From Blastomussa wellsi (lineage: Eukaryota > Cnidaria > Anthozoa > Scleractinia > Plerogyridae): DNA of 64,000 nt. Positions 22,813 to 34,306 of this stretch are shown here, in pieces (position 1 is the first letter of the stretch; each line of letters starts with the position of its first letter). The translations under genes and the position numbers were made by a program. Under the pieces are notes generated by a model. That model worked only from the letters and a program-made list of their open reading frames with translations. It was not told where the DNA came from and did no database searches. The stretch is from positions 5,839,820 through 5,903,819 of the forward strand of contig OX393568.1 in the NCBI GenBank assembly GCA_947652115.1. The letters run 5' to 3'.

Positions 22813-23296
22813 CATTCTCGTCCCCATAGCCCTTTTCGTTTCTCTTAGCTGGCAGGGCCTTGGCACGAAAAACGAAGGGCTCTGGGGACATACGATTTTC
22901 AAAAAAATTCGAATTCTTTTCATTGGCTGTTGAGAACAAAGGAATCTTAAACGGAAGTCAAAATAGACCAATTTCGATATTTTAAAATTCATCCTAAAAC
23001 AATAGACCTCAGCACGAGGCTCCGGGGTATAAATTATAGAGTTTGTGGGATTTATTCCCCGGAGCCTCGCAGTGTTGTCTATTGTTTTAGGCTGAATATT
23101 AAAATATCGAAATTGGTCTATTGTCGCCGGCCGACATATTACAACACACAACATGTAGAAACATTAATTCTATATACATGAAGTCCGGAAGTCCTAGAAT
23201 CTCGGACTTGAAATCGTATGTCTCCAGAGCCCTTCGTTTCTCGTGCCAAGGCCCCGCTGGCTAAGAGAAACGAAAAGGGCTTTGGGGACGAGAATG
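22813..23296. mobile_element. MITE with CATTCTCGTCCCC termini and 8-bp TSD
   Basis: Termini CATTCTCGTCCCCATAGCCC / GGGCTTTGGGGACGAGAATG are inverted. Extra inverted blocks carry ACGAAGGGCTCTGGGGACATACG on one side and its counterpart on the other. GCAAATAC occurs at 22,804-22,811 and again at 23,297-23,304, an 8-base target duplication as in hAT elements. A second copy of the family lies at 25,653. A separate foldback element is nested inside. Confidence 0.8.
22962..23121. mobile_element. Nested foldback element inside the MITE
   Basis: AATAGACCAATTTCGATATT at the left answers AATATCGAAATTGGTCTATT at the right, with inner arms CCTAAAACAATAGAC / GTCTATTGTTTTAGG and GGCTCCGGGG / CCCCGGAGCC. 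Confidence 0.75.
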
Positions 23297-23434
23297 GCAA
23301 ATACAAAGACAATCCACTATTATTACTTTCGATTATTCTTAAAATTTAATGCTTACTATTGAGACCAATTTCAGATTTTTACGCATAAAACCATTTTACC
23401 TACCAGCAAGCAAAAGCTTTTCTTCAGCACTTAC

Positions 23435-23524
23435 CATTTCCTTGTAATTTGGATAATACGCCTGCTCAACCAATGGGAATTCAGTCTTTCCCAGTCTCTT
23501 CTGAAGTTGGATGAGTTGAGCGAA
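23435..23524 (-). CDS. SYN: Synapsin exon 5
   Basis: 30 codons in phase 0, from FAQLIQLQKRLG to YYPNYKEM. It is flanked by a CCAG acceptor and a GTAAGT-type donor (GTAAG). Everything left of it in the window is intron 5. Confidence 0.93.
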
Positions 23525-26500
23525 CTGGTAACGAGAGGGCAATGATTTCAAGAGATTGCATTGCTAATAAATGCAGTAATCTCAAAGGCCGTAAAACTGG
23601 GATTTCATGTTAATTAATAGAGCAGTTGCATCAACTTACCACCCAAGGTTTCTCTGCGAAATTGTAAATCGATGTTAGCGAGTTTATACTGGGTACGTTG
23701 CCAAACTGTAGCCCTAGAAGAATGCTTCTGTAGTCCTCTTTAGGCCCAATGCCCCGCACGCTCTGCCGTACAAGAACAAAATCGGGCCGAAAAGATCTGC
23801 AAACAAATGCGTGTAAATCAGCAATCCCCGATTCGTTCTATCAGACTTGCGCGCAGGGATTCATGGTAGTTGTATATACGTTATTCAAGATGGCCGCCAT
23901 GTTTGTTTTCACATTGTAATGCAAATTACGCACGTGATTTGTGAGGGGGCAAACAAGCCTTATCCAGTGACTATTTTAAACTATTCCTTATAATGAAATC
24001 ATTATTCCATAACTTGTCTCTCAAATGTGGCTTCACCGCAGATACTTCACTATTTAGACCGTCGGATTTTCCGAGAAACGGCATTATTTCAATGTTTGCG
24101 CCCTAACAGCGTGGCTTATTTGCATTACAATGCGAAAACCATCATGGCGGCTATCGTGAATATGGTCTATTCATCACGCGCACGACATGTTAGAGACTTG
24201 GCGCGCGAAGTTGAGTACAACGACCATGATTCCCTGCGCTCACGTCTCATAGAGGGAATCAGCCATTCAAAGCTAAGCATGCGGATGAAAGGAGGATGAG
24301 ATCGCGTTGGATCCAAGAACCAACGGTTCGGGTTGGAACGCCAACCGAGTTTAGGTCATTGTGTTGAGCTTTATACCCCATTCACACCAATTCTAAAGCA
24401 CGTTTAAAGTCTGTTTAGTTAAGCGCGGTTTAAAATTGTTTTCTTTATAGAAGTTTCCAACAGCTATTTGTCATCTTCGCAGTTTATAACTGTTTTCTTT
24501 GTGGAAGTTTCCAACTGATATTTGTCGTCTTTGCAGAGGGTCGACGACGGAACTGACGATTGACAGAATGCCTCTCCTAGTTGAAATAGAATTGATAATA
24601 TGTGATGATCACCGAGTGCCCTTTCAACTGGTAATTTATCGAAATCCTCTGCCAATGACTGGAAGAGACTCGAAAACCAACGTTAGAGCTTTCTTAAATC
24701 CTATGTAAAATTCAGTCTTTCGATTTCCGCCGATTTCTTTTTTTGTTTCGCTGAGCCTGGTTAAACTAAGCATGTTCACTGGTATGAATGGGGGAATGAG
24801 ACACAACCATATAGACGTGAAAACTGCAAAGGATCGCGAACGATAAGCAGCCAAAAATAAACTGTAACACAAACATAACTGCAAGGCTGATACTACGTGA
24901 AAAAATTGACTTTGCGAGACAACAACCCGACAGAAACCGATAAAGCAGGGCAGCAACCGTGGACAGCTGTTTCATTCTTATTGGAACTCGTCAGCACGGT
25001 GTAGCAGTTTTAAATGAAACCAGCCAGAAAGCCAGCTCAAATAAAATGCAACAAAACCCATGCTTTACCAAGTTCCGTACTTTGAACCCGTCCGCATCAC
25101 GTGGCGGCGCGTGATTCGGGGGGCGCACAGGTTCAAAGTACGGAACTTGGTAAAGCATGGATTTTGTTGTATTTTATTTGAGCTGGCTTTCTGGCTGGTT
25201 TCATTAAAAACTGCTACACCGTGCTGACGAGTTCCAATAAGAACGAAACAGCTGTCCACGGTTGCAGCCTTGCTTTATCGGTTTCTGTCGGGTTGTTGTC
25301 TCGCAAAGTCAATTTTTTCACGTAGTATCAGCCTTGCAGTTATGTTTGTGTTACAACCATATAGCTAGTTAACAGATAAATGTTTTGGGAAGGCATCGCC
25401 TTGGTGAAGAGTACTTTAAAATTAAAATTTCTTTACCTGACTACAACAGTTCCTTCGCGATAGACCTGGATATCCACCATTGTGCCGCTATCAGAATATG
25501 AAGCCAGATTTAAGTCTGCAAACTGAGCCTGTAAATGAGAAGACCAAAGCAATGACACAGACGATCACGAAGTCACCGTAATGGACTGGGGACGCGCTGC
25601 GCGTTTGTGTCGCCATAAATTTCGCGCCAATCTAGTAAGCGGGAGAGAATCGCATTCACGTCCCCAGAGCCGATTGTCCCTCTTAGCCGGCTGGACCTGT
25701 GCACGAGGAACAAGTGGCTCTGGGGACACACGATTTGATTCGCTGAAATCAAACAAAGGGAGTCCAATTACATCAGCCGTTTTAAAATCCTTTATCGTTA
25801 GCCCGTTTAAAACGGCTGATGTGATTGGACTTCCATTGTTTGATTTCAGCGAATCAAATCGTGTGTCCCCAGAGCCACTTGCGCCTCGTGCACAGGCCCA
25901 GCCGGCTAAGAGGGGACAAGCGGCTCTGGGGACGAGAATGGAGAGAATCGCCGGTTTCTGGGTTGAGTAGTGCCCACTCTTCCCACTCGGTTTTACATGT
26001 TAAGAGAAAGTACGCGATGCTCGCATTTTTATTCCGCGCAGCACCTATTCAGCCTTGGTTTCATTTCTCATCCTTTCAGATGAAAAGCAACAGTTTCCTC
26101 GATCATCCGTTATATTGAAGTTGATCAGAATCAGGTTCATGGAACGTTTTCTTTCCCTTATCACCACGTTCCACCAAACCAAACAACCCAAAAAAAACCA
26201 TTGCTTTGAGAGGAGTTATATGACAGTCAAAGGGTGAAAGCGGGTGTTTCTTACACACTTTTTAAAACGAAAACATCGCCTACATTCAGAACACACTACT
26301 TTTTAGTTTAGATCCAGTCCGTACTGCGCAGTCTCAGGGATTTGTTTTCATTTTTGTTGTGAATTCGTTGATACGTTACACCTCGGTAATATAGCGTACA
26401 TAAAGTTTTTTTTAGGTTGTTTTGTTCACGAATCTAAACGTCGCCAGACACAAAAAGCAATCAGTGACAATTTACAAACTTTTCCCAGAGTACTTACAGC

Positions 26501-29374
26501 AATCATACACTTGACGCCGCGTTGTATACAATTTGAAAAAACCTAGAAGGTGAACTTTATCTGCCCAAGCCACGCACAAACTATTTAAAAAGAGGTTTTG
26601 GTTCCTTTAGCTTCCAGGGGGGGGGGGGGGGGGGGCACTAATATGACACAATCGGCCCCAAGAAAGGAGGGATGCTAATTCTATTGGGTACTTCAAAAGA
26701 AAGATCTTAAATCGAATCTCTGGCCTATCGGATTACTACAAGGCAATCATCTAAAACAGAGTTTAGGCTTTGTTTAACTATTAACAGTGTGTAAATAAAT
26801 AAAGATTGATTGATTGAATGCTTGAAGAGTTGAAACGCCGAGGTTCTTCTAATCAATGTAAGTGATTGTAAGGATATCTGACGTTAATAATGAAGAAACA
26901 GGTAAGTTTTTCCTGCAATTTTTCGTTGGTTAATGAACATTTCTTAACTTCGTGTAAGACTCGCATAATCACAGCATGCGGAGTTTGCGCAGTAAAGGTT
27001 CAGTGTGCATACGAGCCTGGTGGCCCATCAGGCTAGTCTATCGCAGGGTTACTTTCCCCCCCCCCCCCCCAGCATTAAATTTGCCAGTACCCATTTATAC
27101 ACCTGGGCGAAGCTCGAAGAGAGGCACTGTGAGAGTAAAGTGTCTTGCCCAAGAACACAACGCAGTGCCCTGCCTGAGGCTTGAACCCAGATCGCCCGAT
27201 CCAGAGTCCATCGCACTAACCATTAGGCCACCGTGCCTCCCACGGAGATTGCGCAGTACGGACTGAAAATCAGATTCAGATGTTTAGATTTAGATTGTTT
27301 TGCAGTATTGGTTCAGTGAAATCTAAGTAATATAATACTATAACAAAAATAAGGAAAATAGACAGTAATAAAGTTAAACCAAAGTAACTTATGCTTTTGA
27401 GTTCAGGTAACTGAACAGACACAAGGAACCCACAAGAAGATACTACTAAAAATGGCAACAAATGGCAGCTCTAACTCTAATATTATTACTTTTAAGAAGC
27501 TTACTTGTCACCTCTAGAGCCCAGCCACTTTATTATTAGACATGAAGGGATTTCATTTTACTTCGAGAGACCTCATGGGCTTATCGCAGTCCTGGTGTAA
27601 ATAAATTTGGCGGGAAAAGTTACCGGCTGCTCATCGTGGCGGGAAAACGGGGATCAAAACCAAATATGGAATTGGTTTCAGAATTCTGATTGGCTGCTTT
27701 TTCTAGACGAACCAAATGCTCTCAAAGATGTACAACTTTTCAATGTGCCCATTGGTCCTTTTAATTTATTTTTTAATTTAAAACAAAGACACATTAAAAA
27801 GACACTATGTTGTAAGACTTTTCAAGTCTGTTCGCGTGATGACAAAAGAAAGCATCGAAAACCGCACTCATTAAGTTCTGCTCGATCAATCACAACTTTG
27901 CTAGATATGAAGAGTATTCTGTGAAATTAAAACATGCAAATAGGCACGAAATCTGCGACTTATTAATTTTTCAAGGGAGTAAATTTGTACTTTTTACCTA
28001 ACATTGGTGCTAAGCCAACTAATTAAAAATCACACCTAAATTTTGATAAGTACACTTTTCTCTGAAGGCGCTAAATTGGATAAAAAATGGCTCTCGTTCA
28101 CGCGTTTTTAACAGTTTAGTGAAGTTTGCATAAAGAGCGGGAACTAAATGCTAATTTTTGGTTGTCGCGCTTTCTGATTGCGTCCTTGCGACCTCATTAG
28201 CCGCGCTAACATAACCGATGTGACATTTCTTAATTTCTGTATTTGTTCCAACCGTCCAAACCACATCCATGGCTAAAGATAGCAAATAAGGAATGAATGA
28301 AAAACCTCAAGCGAAAAAGAATCGGGGGATTTCTAATTAATTGCGTCCGTTGTACTTGAAATGTCCCTGGCATATGCAGACCTCAAGAACCCAATTACAA
28401 TGAAATGGAAATTTTCTGAGGGCGAGATTAGAATATAAAAGAAAAACACAACAGTGTTTTCTGTCTGTAGACATTTGTATTCACTGCGTGTTGTCGCGGA
28501 ATGGTTTTGTGTAAAGGTACCTGAATACTTAACAGCTTTAATACAAACATGATAAAGTGGCAATAAAAAATATCATGCACAATACCTGCTCTACTCTGAC
28601 ATCGTAAACTCCTCCATGGAGTTGTCTGCCTTTGAATATCTTTGCCCTGAGGAGAAAAACACAATATAGCTATTAGTTAATAACTGTCTATCCTTGTCGA
28701 AGGCGAGAAATATTGAACTCGGTTAAATAAAATATACTAGTCACAAAGTTTAAGGCTTTAGCTTTGATAAATGATTTCACTGAGTTCCTTTATGATTCCG
28801 ACTAGATAACTGTTTTATATTGATTTATTTCAATACTGGGACAATTTAAAACAAGACCCGTTAGTAAATTGTTACTTTTCCGCGAAATATGATAAGGGAA
28901 GCATGGAATTGCGTTCTACAAACCTCGAGAAACAACATTAAAATGTCGCTCTGTTTGATCAAATTGCAGGTAGCTGGATAGCTAAAAAACGGCTGTCATG
29001 TTGTAAATATTACGATCAAAAGTTGCAATCTTTGATCTACGATCCTTGCGGCTCCGTATTAAATTTATGCCAAAAAATACTCGGCAGATAAAAGGAATAT
29101 ATACAGACGAATTTGTATCCCAGCAAAACGCGAGTTTGGCTAAAATATCAGACAACGCTCACCAGTCAGTGTCCGGAGAATCGATTACCAGAAGAATTTT
29201 CATCTTTTTGGCGGCGGGCGATCCCCTCGGAGGCATCGCAGAATCATCTTCCTTCGATTCGGTTCTCGGGCTTGTTGTAGAAGTGTTAGCAGTTGTTCGT
29301 TCGGTGTCTCGCGATGGGCGGAGGTTACTCAAATTCACGCCACCGGATATCTTTAACTTCTGCAAAAACTCCAT
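23435..29374 (-). CDS. SYN: Synapsin, exons 1-5 (gene continues left of the window)
   Basis: Synapsins are synaptic-vesicle phosphoproteins whose C domain folds like ATP-grasp enzymes. Five minus-strand exons join in phase: 29,374-29,163, 28,646-28,586, 25,528-25,437, 23,796-23,640 and 23,524-23,435. Together they read MEFLQKLKIS..., a Ser/Thr/Pro-rich linker, KMKILLVIDSPDTDWAK, FKGRQLHGGVYDVRVEQ, DLNLASY, VVVRSFRPDFVLVRQ, SINSLTSIYNFAEKPWV, then FAQ...EFPLVEQAYYPNYKEM. These match the vertebrate synapsin C domain nearly block for block, and the exon boundaries fall where I recall vertebrate ones. The start ATG at 29,374 gives a short A-like region; no RRxS kinase site is visible there. The remaining C domain (VVVKxGHAHSG onward) is not seen and should lie beyond position 1. 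The last intron in view exceeds 23.4 kb and carries the antisense TIMP array. Confidence 0.93.
23640..23796 (-). CDS. SYN: Synapsin exon 4
   Basis: 157 bases carrying SFRPDFVLVRQSVRGIG, then LGLQFGNVPSINSLTSIYNF and AEKPWV. The donor is GTAAGT and the intron to exon 5 is only 115 bases. Confidence 0.93.
23828..24262. mobile_element. Foldback element in synapsin intron 3
   Basis: The left end CGATTCGTTCTATCAGACTT and a GCGCAGGGATTCATGGTAGTTGTA block are answered in inverse at the right by TACAACGACCATGATTCCCTGCGC and GTCTCATAGAGGGAATCAG. CATTGTAATGCAAAT / ATTTGCATTACAATG pair further in. A related half-element (CCCTCTATGAGACTTGCG) lies at about 42,711. Confidence 0.72.
24864..25354. mobile_element. 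Large foldback, two ~225-bp arms
   Basis: Arms 24,864-25,088 and 25,130-25,354 are inverted copies around a 41-base GC-rich centre. GTAACACAAACATAACTGC opens the left arm and GCAGTTATGTTTGTGTTAC closes the right arm. The arms differ by only a few bases. ACAACCATATAG occurs outside both ends (24,803 and 25,353). No coding frame. It lies in synapsin intron 3, 82 bases from exon 3. Confidence 0.85.
25437..25528 (-). CDS. SYN: Synapsin exon 3
   Basis: 92 bases encoding AQFADLNLASYSDSG, then VDIQVYREGTVVV and the first two bases of an Arg codon. Acceptor TTACAG, donor GTAAAG. Confidence 0.93.
25653..25940. mobile_element. MITE, second CATTCTCGTCCCC-family copy, with TSD
   Basis: Left end CATTCACGTCCCCAGAGCC, right end GGCTCTGGGGACGAGAATG. 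Inner arms pair CACACGATTTGATTCGCTGAA with its inverse. GAGAGAATCG occurs at 25,643-25,652 and 25,941-25,950, giving a clear target duplication. It lies in synapsin intron 2. Confidence 0.85.
25951..27004. other. Synapsin intron 2, unannotated stretch
   Basis: No exon or gene is recognised. A run of 19 G occupies 26,617-26,635. 'aaataaataaagattgattgattg' near 26,795 looks like a retroposon 3' tail with a short simple repeat. Confidence 0.4.
27005..27243 (-). repeat. SINE family A, near full length
   Basis: Read on the minus strand it starts GGAGGCACGGTGGCCTAATGG with an A-box-like TGGCCTAATGGTTAGTGC, has a B-box-like GGGTTCAAGCCTCAG, then the family body through CTGGGCGAAG... and TAACCCTGCGATAGACTAG. 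This is the best full copy in the window. A C-run (G on the minus strand) sits in the body at about 27,057-27,070. Confidence 0.85.
27244..28585. other. Synapsin intron 2, unannotated stretch
   Basis: AT-rich sequence without a supported gene, RNA or repeat boundary. Confidence 0.4.
28586..28646 (-). CDS. SYN: Synapsin exon 2
   Basis: 61 bases. The first base completes the Trp codon of TDW, then AKIFKGRQLHGGVYDVRVEQ. Acceptor CTCAG, donor GTATTG. Confidence 0.93.
29163..29374 (-). CDS. SYN: Synapsin exon 1
   Basis: It begins with ATG at 29,374 (MEFLQKLKISGG), contains a 35-residue Ser/Thr/Arg-rich linker and ends KILLVIDSPDTD plus TG before a GTGAGC donor. The in-frame codon three positions upstream is GTG, so 29,374 is the first ATG. 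Confidence 0.88.
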
Positions 29375-29383
29375 TCTTTTCAC

Positions 29384-30800
29384 GCGCGCTACACTTGAGC
29401 TTTGTTTAAAATGCTTGAAGACTTGTGTAAAATTCTAGATCACGCAAACAATTCCTCAAAACATACGGTTTGAGCTAGGAAATTATGTTGTATTATTCTT
29501 TCCTCCGCAATCAGTGAGTTCCTCTGGCTTCTAATTCTCGCCAATGGAAATTATTCAACACCCAACAAGAACGAATCTCATGAAGAATCGCTTAAAGTCA
29601 ACCTGCTACTCAATGAATTGCCCCAGCAATTGCTTGGCAAAACCCAGCCATATAACCGTGTTGTGTATTTTTAAAATATTCACAGAACTGACATTCGGCG
29701 ATCGCACCTGTTCGCAAAAATTGTTGAAAGACAATTCTATTGTTTATGTACCAATTGACAACGGCGTTTAATGATTGCATATTCTAATACGGAACAATTA
29801 ACGAGCGAGCATTTTCTCGGCTTCTATTAGAAAGAAAAACACAGCCAAAAAACCCGCTTTGAAGGCGAGTCAGTTTGTAAAATTTGTAAAATTTCAGGAA
29901 ATTTTGGATTCAAACGTTTCGCAGCATGTTTCACGAAATTTCGCCGGCAGTTAGAATTTCAAATTACTAAAATAAGATTGGCAGTTGATGGTACTTCAGC
30001 TATTTTATTATTTCGGCCAAAGATTAATTGTATTTCCAAATCCAGAAAAATTGGTAGTGAACAAGGTTTCGGCAAAGAGAGAATTCGAATTAATGTACCA
30101 AAGAACTTTGATGTCGGAGAGCTGGATCACTAAATCCTGGGATTTAATTTGCGGGTTTCTCATTGCTGAAACACCTGGCCGCTAAGCTAAAAAAAAGCGT
30201 TATTGATATTTTTTATCGTTCGGTAAAATATGTTAAGTCAGCGTTCATCTCCATCTAAAACGACCGTTGCACCGATACAAGAATAAAGAATAAGCTGTTT
30301 TCAACACAATTAAGAGCGACTGTTTTAGCACTGCCCCGTGCCGTAGAACGCTCAAATCTAACACGCGATGACCATGTACAGACCTCGACACCAAATTTCA
30401 TGATCAATGTACATTATAACGGAACTTTGTTTAATTATACATTTATTTCTCTTGTTGTTTTCCGATCTCAGCATAGTTTAGTTCCCATCAGTGATTTACC
30501 CTGGAGCACACGCGCGCTACTCCCACGAGGTCCACAGAGACCATTTTATTCAGCGAAGTACCGTAAAATTCCGAAAATAACCCACCAAAAAATAAATAAA
30601 TAAATATGGTTTATGAACAGTGCAAGCACTGCACAGGCGGTTTTGGATAGGTAGTCAAAACATTTTTTGAAACGTTTTTGATATCAATCTATGTGACAAA
30701 TAATTTGTTTTGAGCTAAAATACCGCAGAAAAAAGGCTGGTTCACACACATTACATAAGCACAAACATAAACATAGAGCGGTTTTCAATTGAGTGTCGAA
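29384..30800. other. Upstream region of synapsin
   Basis: The synapsin promoter and any 5' UTR should lie here. I see no clear TATA box or other element I could defend, and no gene. Confidence 0.4.
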
Positions 30801-31180
30801 AGTAATTGGCCATTTTCTAAACAAGCAGGGACTGGGTACAAATATATTTTTTTTCTTGGTACGAATAGTCAATATCGATTGAATTGAAAATGGGGCGTGT
30901 CATCTGAAAGAGCATCCAAAAATTAGTAAATTTACCAAATGTGATAATTGTTGGTTTAAACGCAAAGGCATGGTATACTTTAAAATAAGAGAGCTTAGTA
31001 TGGATTGGAGGACGCCTGTCCCTCCAATCCATACTAAGTGTACCGTGCCTTTGGGTTTAAACCAATAACCATCAGATGACGTGCCCCATTTTTTCAATTC
31101 AATCGATATTGAACGTTTGTACCAAAGAGAAATATGTTCGTACCCAGTCCCCTGCTCGTTTAGAAAATGGTTAATTATCG
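30801..31180. mobile_element. Foldback element, ~380 bp
   Basis: The arms pair CCATTTTCTAAACAAGCAGG with CCTGCTCGTTTAGAAAATGG, and meet at a centre CTTAGTATGGATTGGAGG / CCTCCAATCCATACTAAG. No coding frame. Confidence 0.78.
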
Positions 31181-31424
31181 AATTGCTTTGGTTTTGCATT
31201 ACTATTCTCGGTGATTGGTTTAAGAATCTCGCGCCACTGTTCCAACAAATCAGAAGTAAAACCCGCGCGCTATTTTAGCCATTAACGATGTTTTGGCTGA
31301 TGGCAGTTTGCCCTTCGCGTTTTGTCTCTTCAACACTCACGTAAAGTTCCTGAACAACGAAGATCACCGAAAAGAAGGCCGATGAAGGTTTGCCCTTCTT
31401 TTCCTCAAAGCGAAGCACGATCAG

Positions 31425-31480
31425 AGCGCAATGCATTCTGGTCGCCGCGCAGTGCATTCTGGTCGCCGCGCAGTGCATTC
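31425..31480. repeat. 22-bp tandem repeat, ~2.5 units
   Basis: GTGCATTCTGGTCGCCGCGCA repeats in tandem with one base change. It lies in unannotated DNA. Confidence 0.7.
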
Positions 31481-31664
31481 CGTCAAATCTCGATTTTGTA
31501 TAGATTTTTTATGCATTCTGATTATAACTGCTGCTTGCTCGCGGTGCTGGCTCCGCAGCAGTAAACGCTCACAAGCGTTTCTGGTGAGGCAGCGTTTCAA
31601 GATGGATGGAGAAACAATTTGAAAAAGGCATAAGTGCGGACAAAAAAAACATTCTCTCCACTTA

Positions 31665-31866
31665 GGCTACGTCGACACTAAGCCGGATAAATTGGAAAAC
31701 GGCGTTTTCGCCTCGAAAGCGGATAAAACGATTTCTGTTCCCACTATACCGTTTTCAAATTGTTTCACCATCCATATTGAGCATACACACATTGCCTGTA
31801 CCACTTTATTCGACTTTTTTGATGTCAGCGTTTTCAAAAAGTTCCGTTTTCGCCGTCAACGTAGCC
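31665..31866. mobile_element. Possible foldback element
   Basis: GGCTACGTCGAC at the left and GTCAACGTAGCC at the right are inverted, with purine-rich GGATAAA...AAAACGGCGTTTTCG inside. Internal pairing is weak, so the boundaries are uncertain. Confidence 0.4.
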
Positions 31867-31939
31867 AGCGTTTTCAAATTTATCCACTTTGGACTTTAGA
31901 GAGCGTTTTCGGTGACCGCGAACGCCGTTTTTAGTGCAG

Positions 31940-34300
31940 AGTGCACTATTGGGATATCGATGATGTGTTGTGGGCTGTCCTCTTCTAACCCACTAAGGAA
32001 CTAAGGCACTATGGCACTAAAGCTATAAAGCGCTAATGTGTAAACGTTAATGTTTGTTTAATTAATTAATACCTATTAATTAATTAGTCTTGCGGAGGGG
32101 GTGGAAATATGGAATCACACTAGAACGTCTTGTACTCTTCCTTGCTGTAGAACACAACGTGTAAGGCGCGTTCGTTTTAATACACTCTGAAGAGAATTAT
32201 TTCTCTCCAGCGTCTTGTCTATTTCTCTTTTTAATGGGCACACGTGCAAACGTTGTTCAGGCTTTCCCCCGACTTTGTCACAGTACGGTAAACTTGCTAA
32301 ATTTGAAGGTATGGTTGCACACTTCCAAGCGCCTCCAGAACTTGCGTTACCGCTATGTCTCTCCCAGGGTTTAATCTTTTGAATTAATGGATAGTTCACT
32401 GAAAAAGAGGAGTCAAAACATTGATGTTTCGATAAGACTTTTTTCAAGGGATGTTACTAATCGAAGAATAAAGAATTACTGAATTGTAAAACCATTTAAA
32501 TCTAAACTCCAAAGGTAATTTAGGAAATAAAAAAATCCTAGCAGTATAAAGTAGAACGGAAATAAACTACAACGATTTTTTAGGTTTTCAGTACATTGCT
32601 TGCTTCGGTTTATTTATTTTGACCGAAAATAATTTAAGTTACCGCGGCTTTGCTCACGATGGCTTAGTCATCTGGTTGGTTTCAAATCGTTTTCAAAACA
32701 CCGACCCACCGGCAGTCCGATATTAAGTTCGAAGTTAAGTTCGAAATACCTTAGCTTATCCAAACTGTGTATCAAGCGATTCAGAGGAGTGCCATAGATA
32801 GAGAGTTGTTCAGTGTCAAGTAACGCAAGAACTGTCACGCAGGCGAAAAGCCAGTGGTGTCAAAAATCACAGCCCAGCACAAACGAAGGGTTCGATTTGG
32901 GTTTGCTCTGTTTGGAAAAGCGCTAGCTAAGACAGATTAAAAAGTATTGGGCTGCCGGTCATTTACCGTAATTAGCCACAGCGAAAAATAATAGCCTAGG
33001 TGAACACAATACACAATAAATACAGACAAGTTATATTATTTTACAATGCATTTCACTGGATTCGAAAAAAAAATACTACCTTGAGCTCGTACAGAGATCA
33101 TCTACAGAAAATATAAAATACACATTTCAAACTTCTCCGAGAAAATATTATTTGGGTAATATATAAACTCCCCTTGGATATCTTCTTTTGTGTGAAACAG
33201 ACCTGAAATAGAACGCGCGACGACCAAGAAAATTAATTTCGTTGTTTCTTCCTGCACAGGTATCGTCGCTTTCTCTTTCCTGGTAATTCTGTGCTGTTGT
33301 TGACGAAAGCCAGTATTTGTTTTTCAAGTATTGTGGCCATTTGTGCCGTAAAATTACGCTGAAAATAAATGAAGCGGTTAGGGAAAAAGACACCATAGCT
33401 GCGACAAATTAAACGTACGAGATGTAGATTAGATAGCATGTGCGAGGCAGCACTTTCGCTTTAAAATTAACAAAGATGGTCATGGAAAAGCCTGACAAAC
33501 CTAAAAACAAAGTAGGTAAAATTTCATTTAACAGAAGCAGAAAGACATAAAAATGTGTTAAATAATACAAAATATGTACTTTTTAAGACCGAATGCTCTG
33601 TCGGCCTCGATGAGCCTCGAGTAATTCATCAACTGGAAAGCTTGAGAAGGCGGCGAAACTCTCGCTGATTTAATCATTCGATCACTTTGGGAATTTCTCT
33701 ACTGACTCTACTGGTTCAGTGAACTAAAAGAAAACAGTGCAGTTTTTCAATATAAAGTCTGGAGAAAACTTAAATCAGGGTCGATCGAAACAAATGCGAG
33801 CAAACTGAGCCACTAGGGAAGGAATATTACTGCACGTTGTTTCAAAGCACTGATGATCAGATTTAACAGAACCCGGCCATCCCTTTGAAAACTGCGTGAA
33901 ACTCTCCCGCCTTGATGTATTCTCTTTTAATTTTAAGCTGCAAAGACGTTTTCTTTGATAAAAACACGAGAGAAATTTGTATTTCGTGCGCGCGTTAGTA
34001 AAAATTCAACTTTCGATCCACTTGCCGCGATGGGAAGAAAAAATAAATCTTTGCGCTCTCTTTTTTTAAAGAAAATCTTCTATATTTCTTTAAAGTCTGC
34101 ACAACAATACCACATTAACAAAATATTTCAGTTCTGATTTATAAATGAAAATAAAAATTTGTCATTTCAATTTTCCCATTTTAAGTTCCCCCGTTCCCCG
34201 TCCCCCGTTCCCCGTCCCCCGTTCTCCCGTTAAATGTAAAGATCTTTTTTTCTCTTTCAAATTTTACATCAGATATTTAACGTTCTACCATCAGATATTT
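31940..34300. other. Unannotated intergenic stretch
   Basis: No gene, RNA or defined repeat was recognised. A short AT palindrome (TTAATTAATTAATACCTATTAATTAATTA type) lies near 32,058. Confidence 0.4.
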
Positions 34301-34306
34301 AACGTG

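Noticed and set aside
22603..23154. 183-codon minus-strand open frame
   Set aside because: It runs through a foldback MITE and its nested element, and the residues show no family resemblance.
25581..26118. Plus-strand frames of 129 and 97 codons
   Set aside because: They derive from the inverted arms of the MITE at 25,653-25,940.
33148..33439. Two overlapping minus-strand frames, one with MATILEKQILAFVNNST and a basic end
   Set aside because: Short, no recognised family, no splice partners found; not enough support for a gene.
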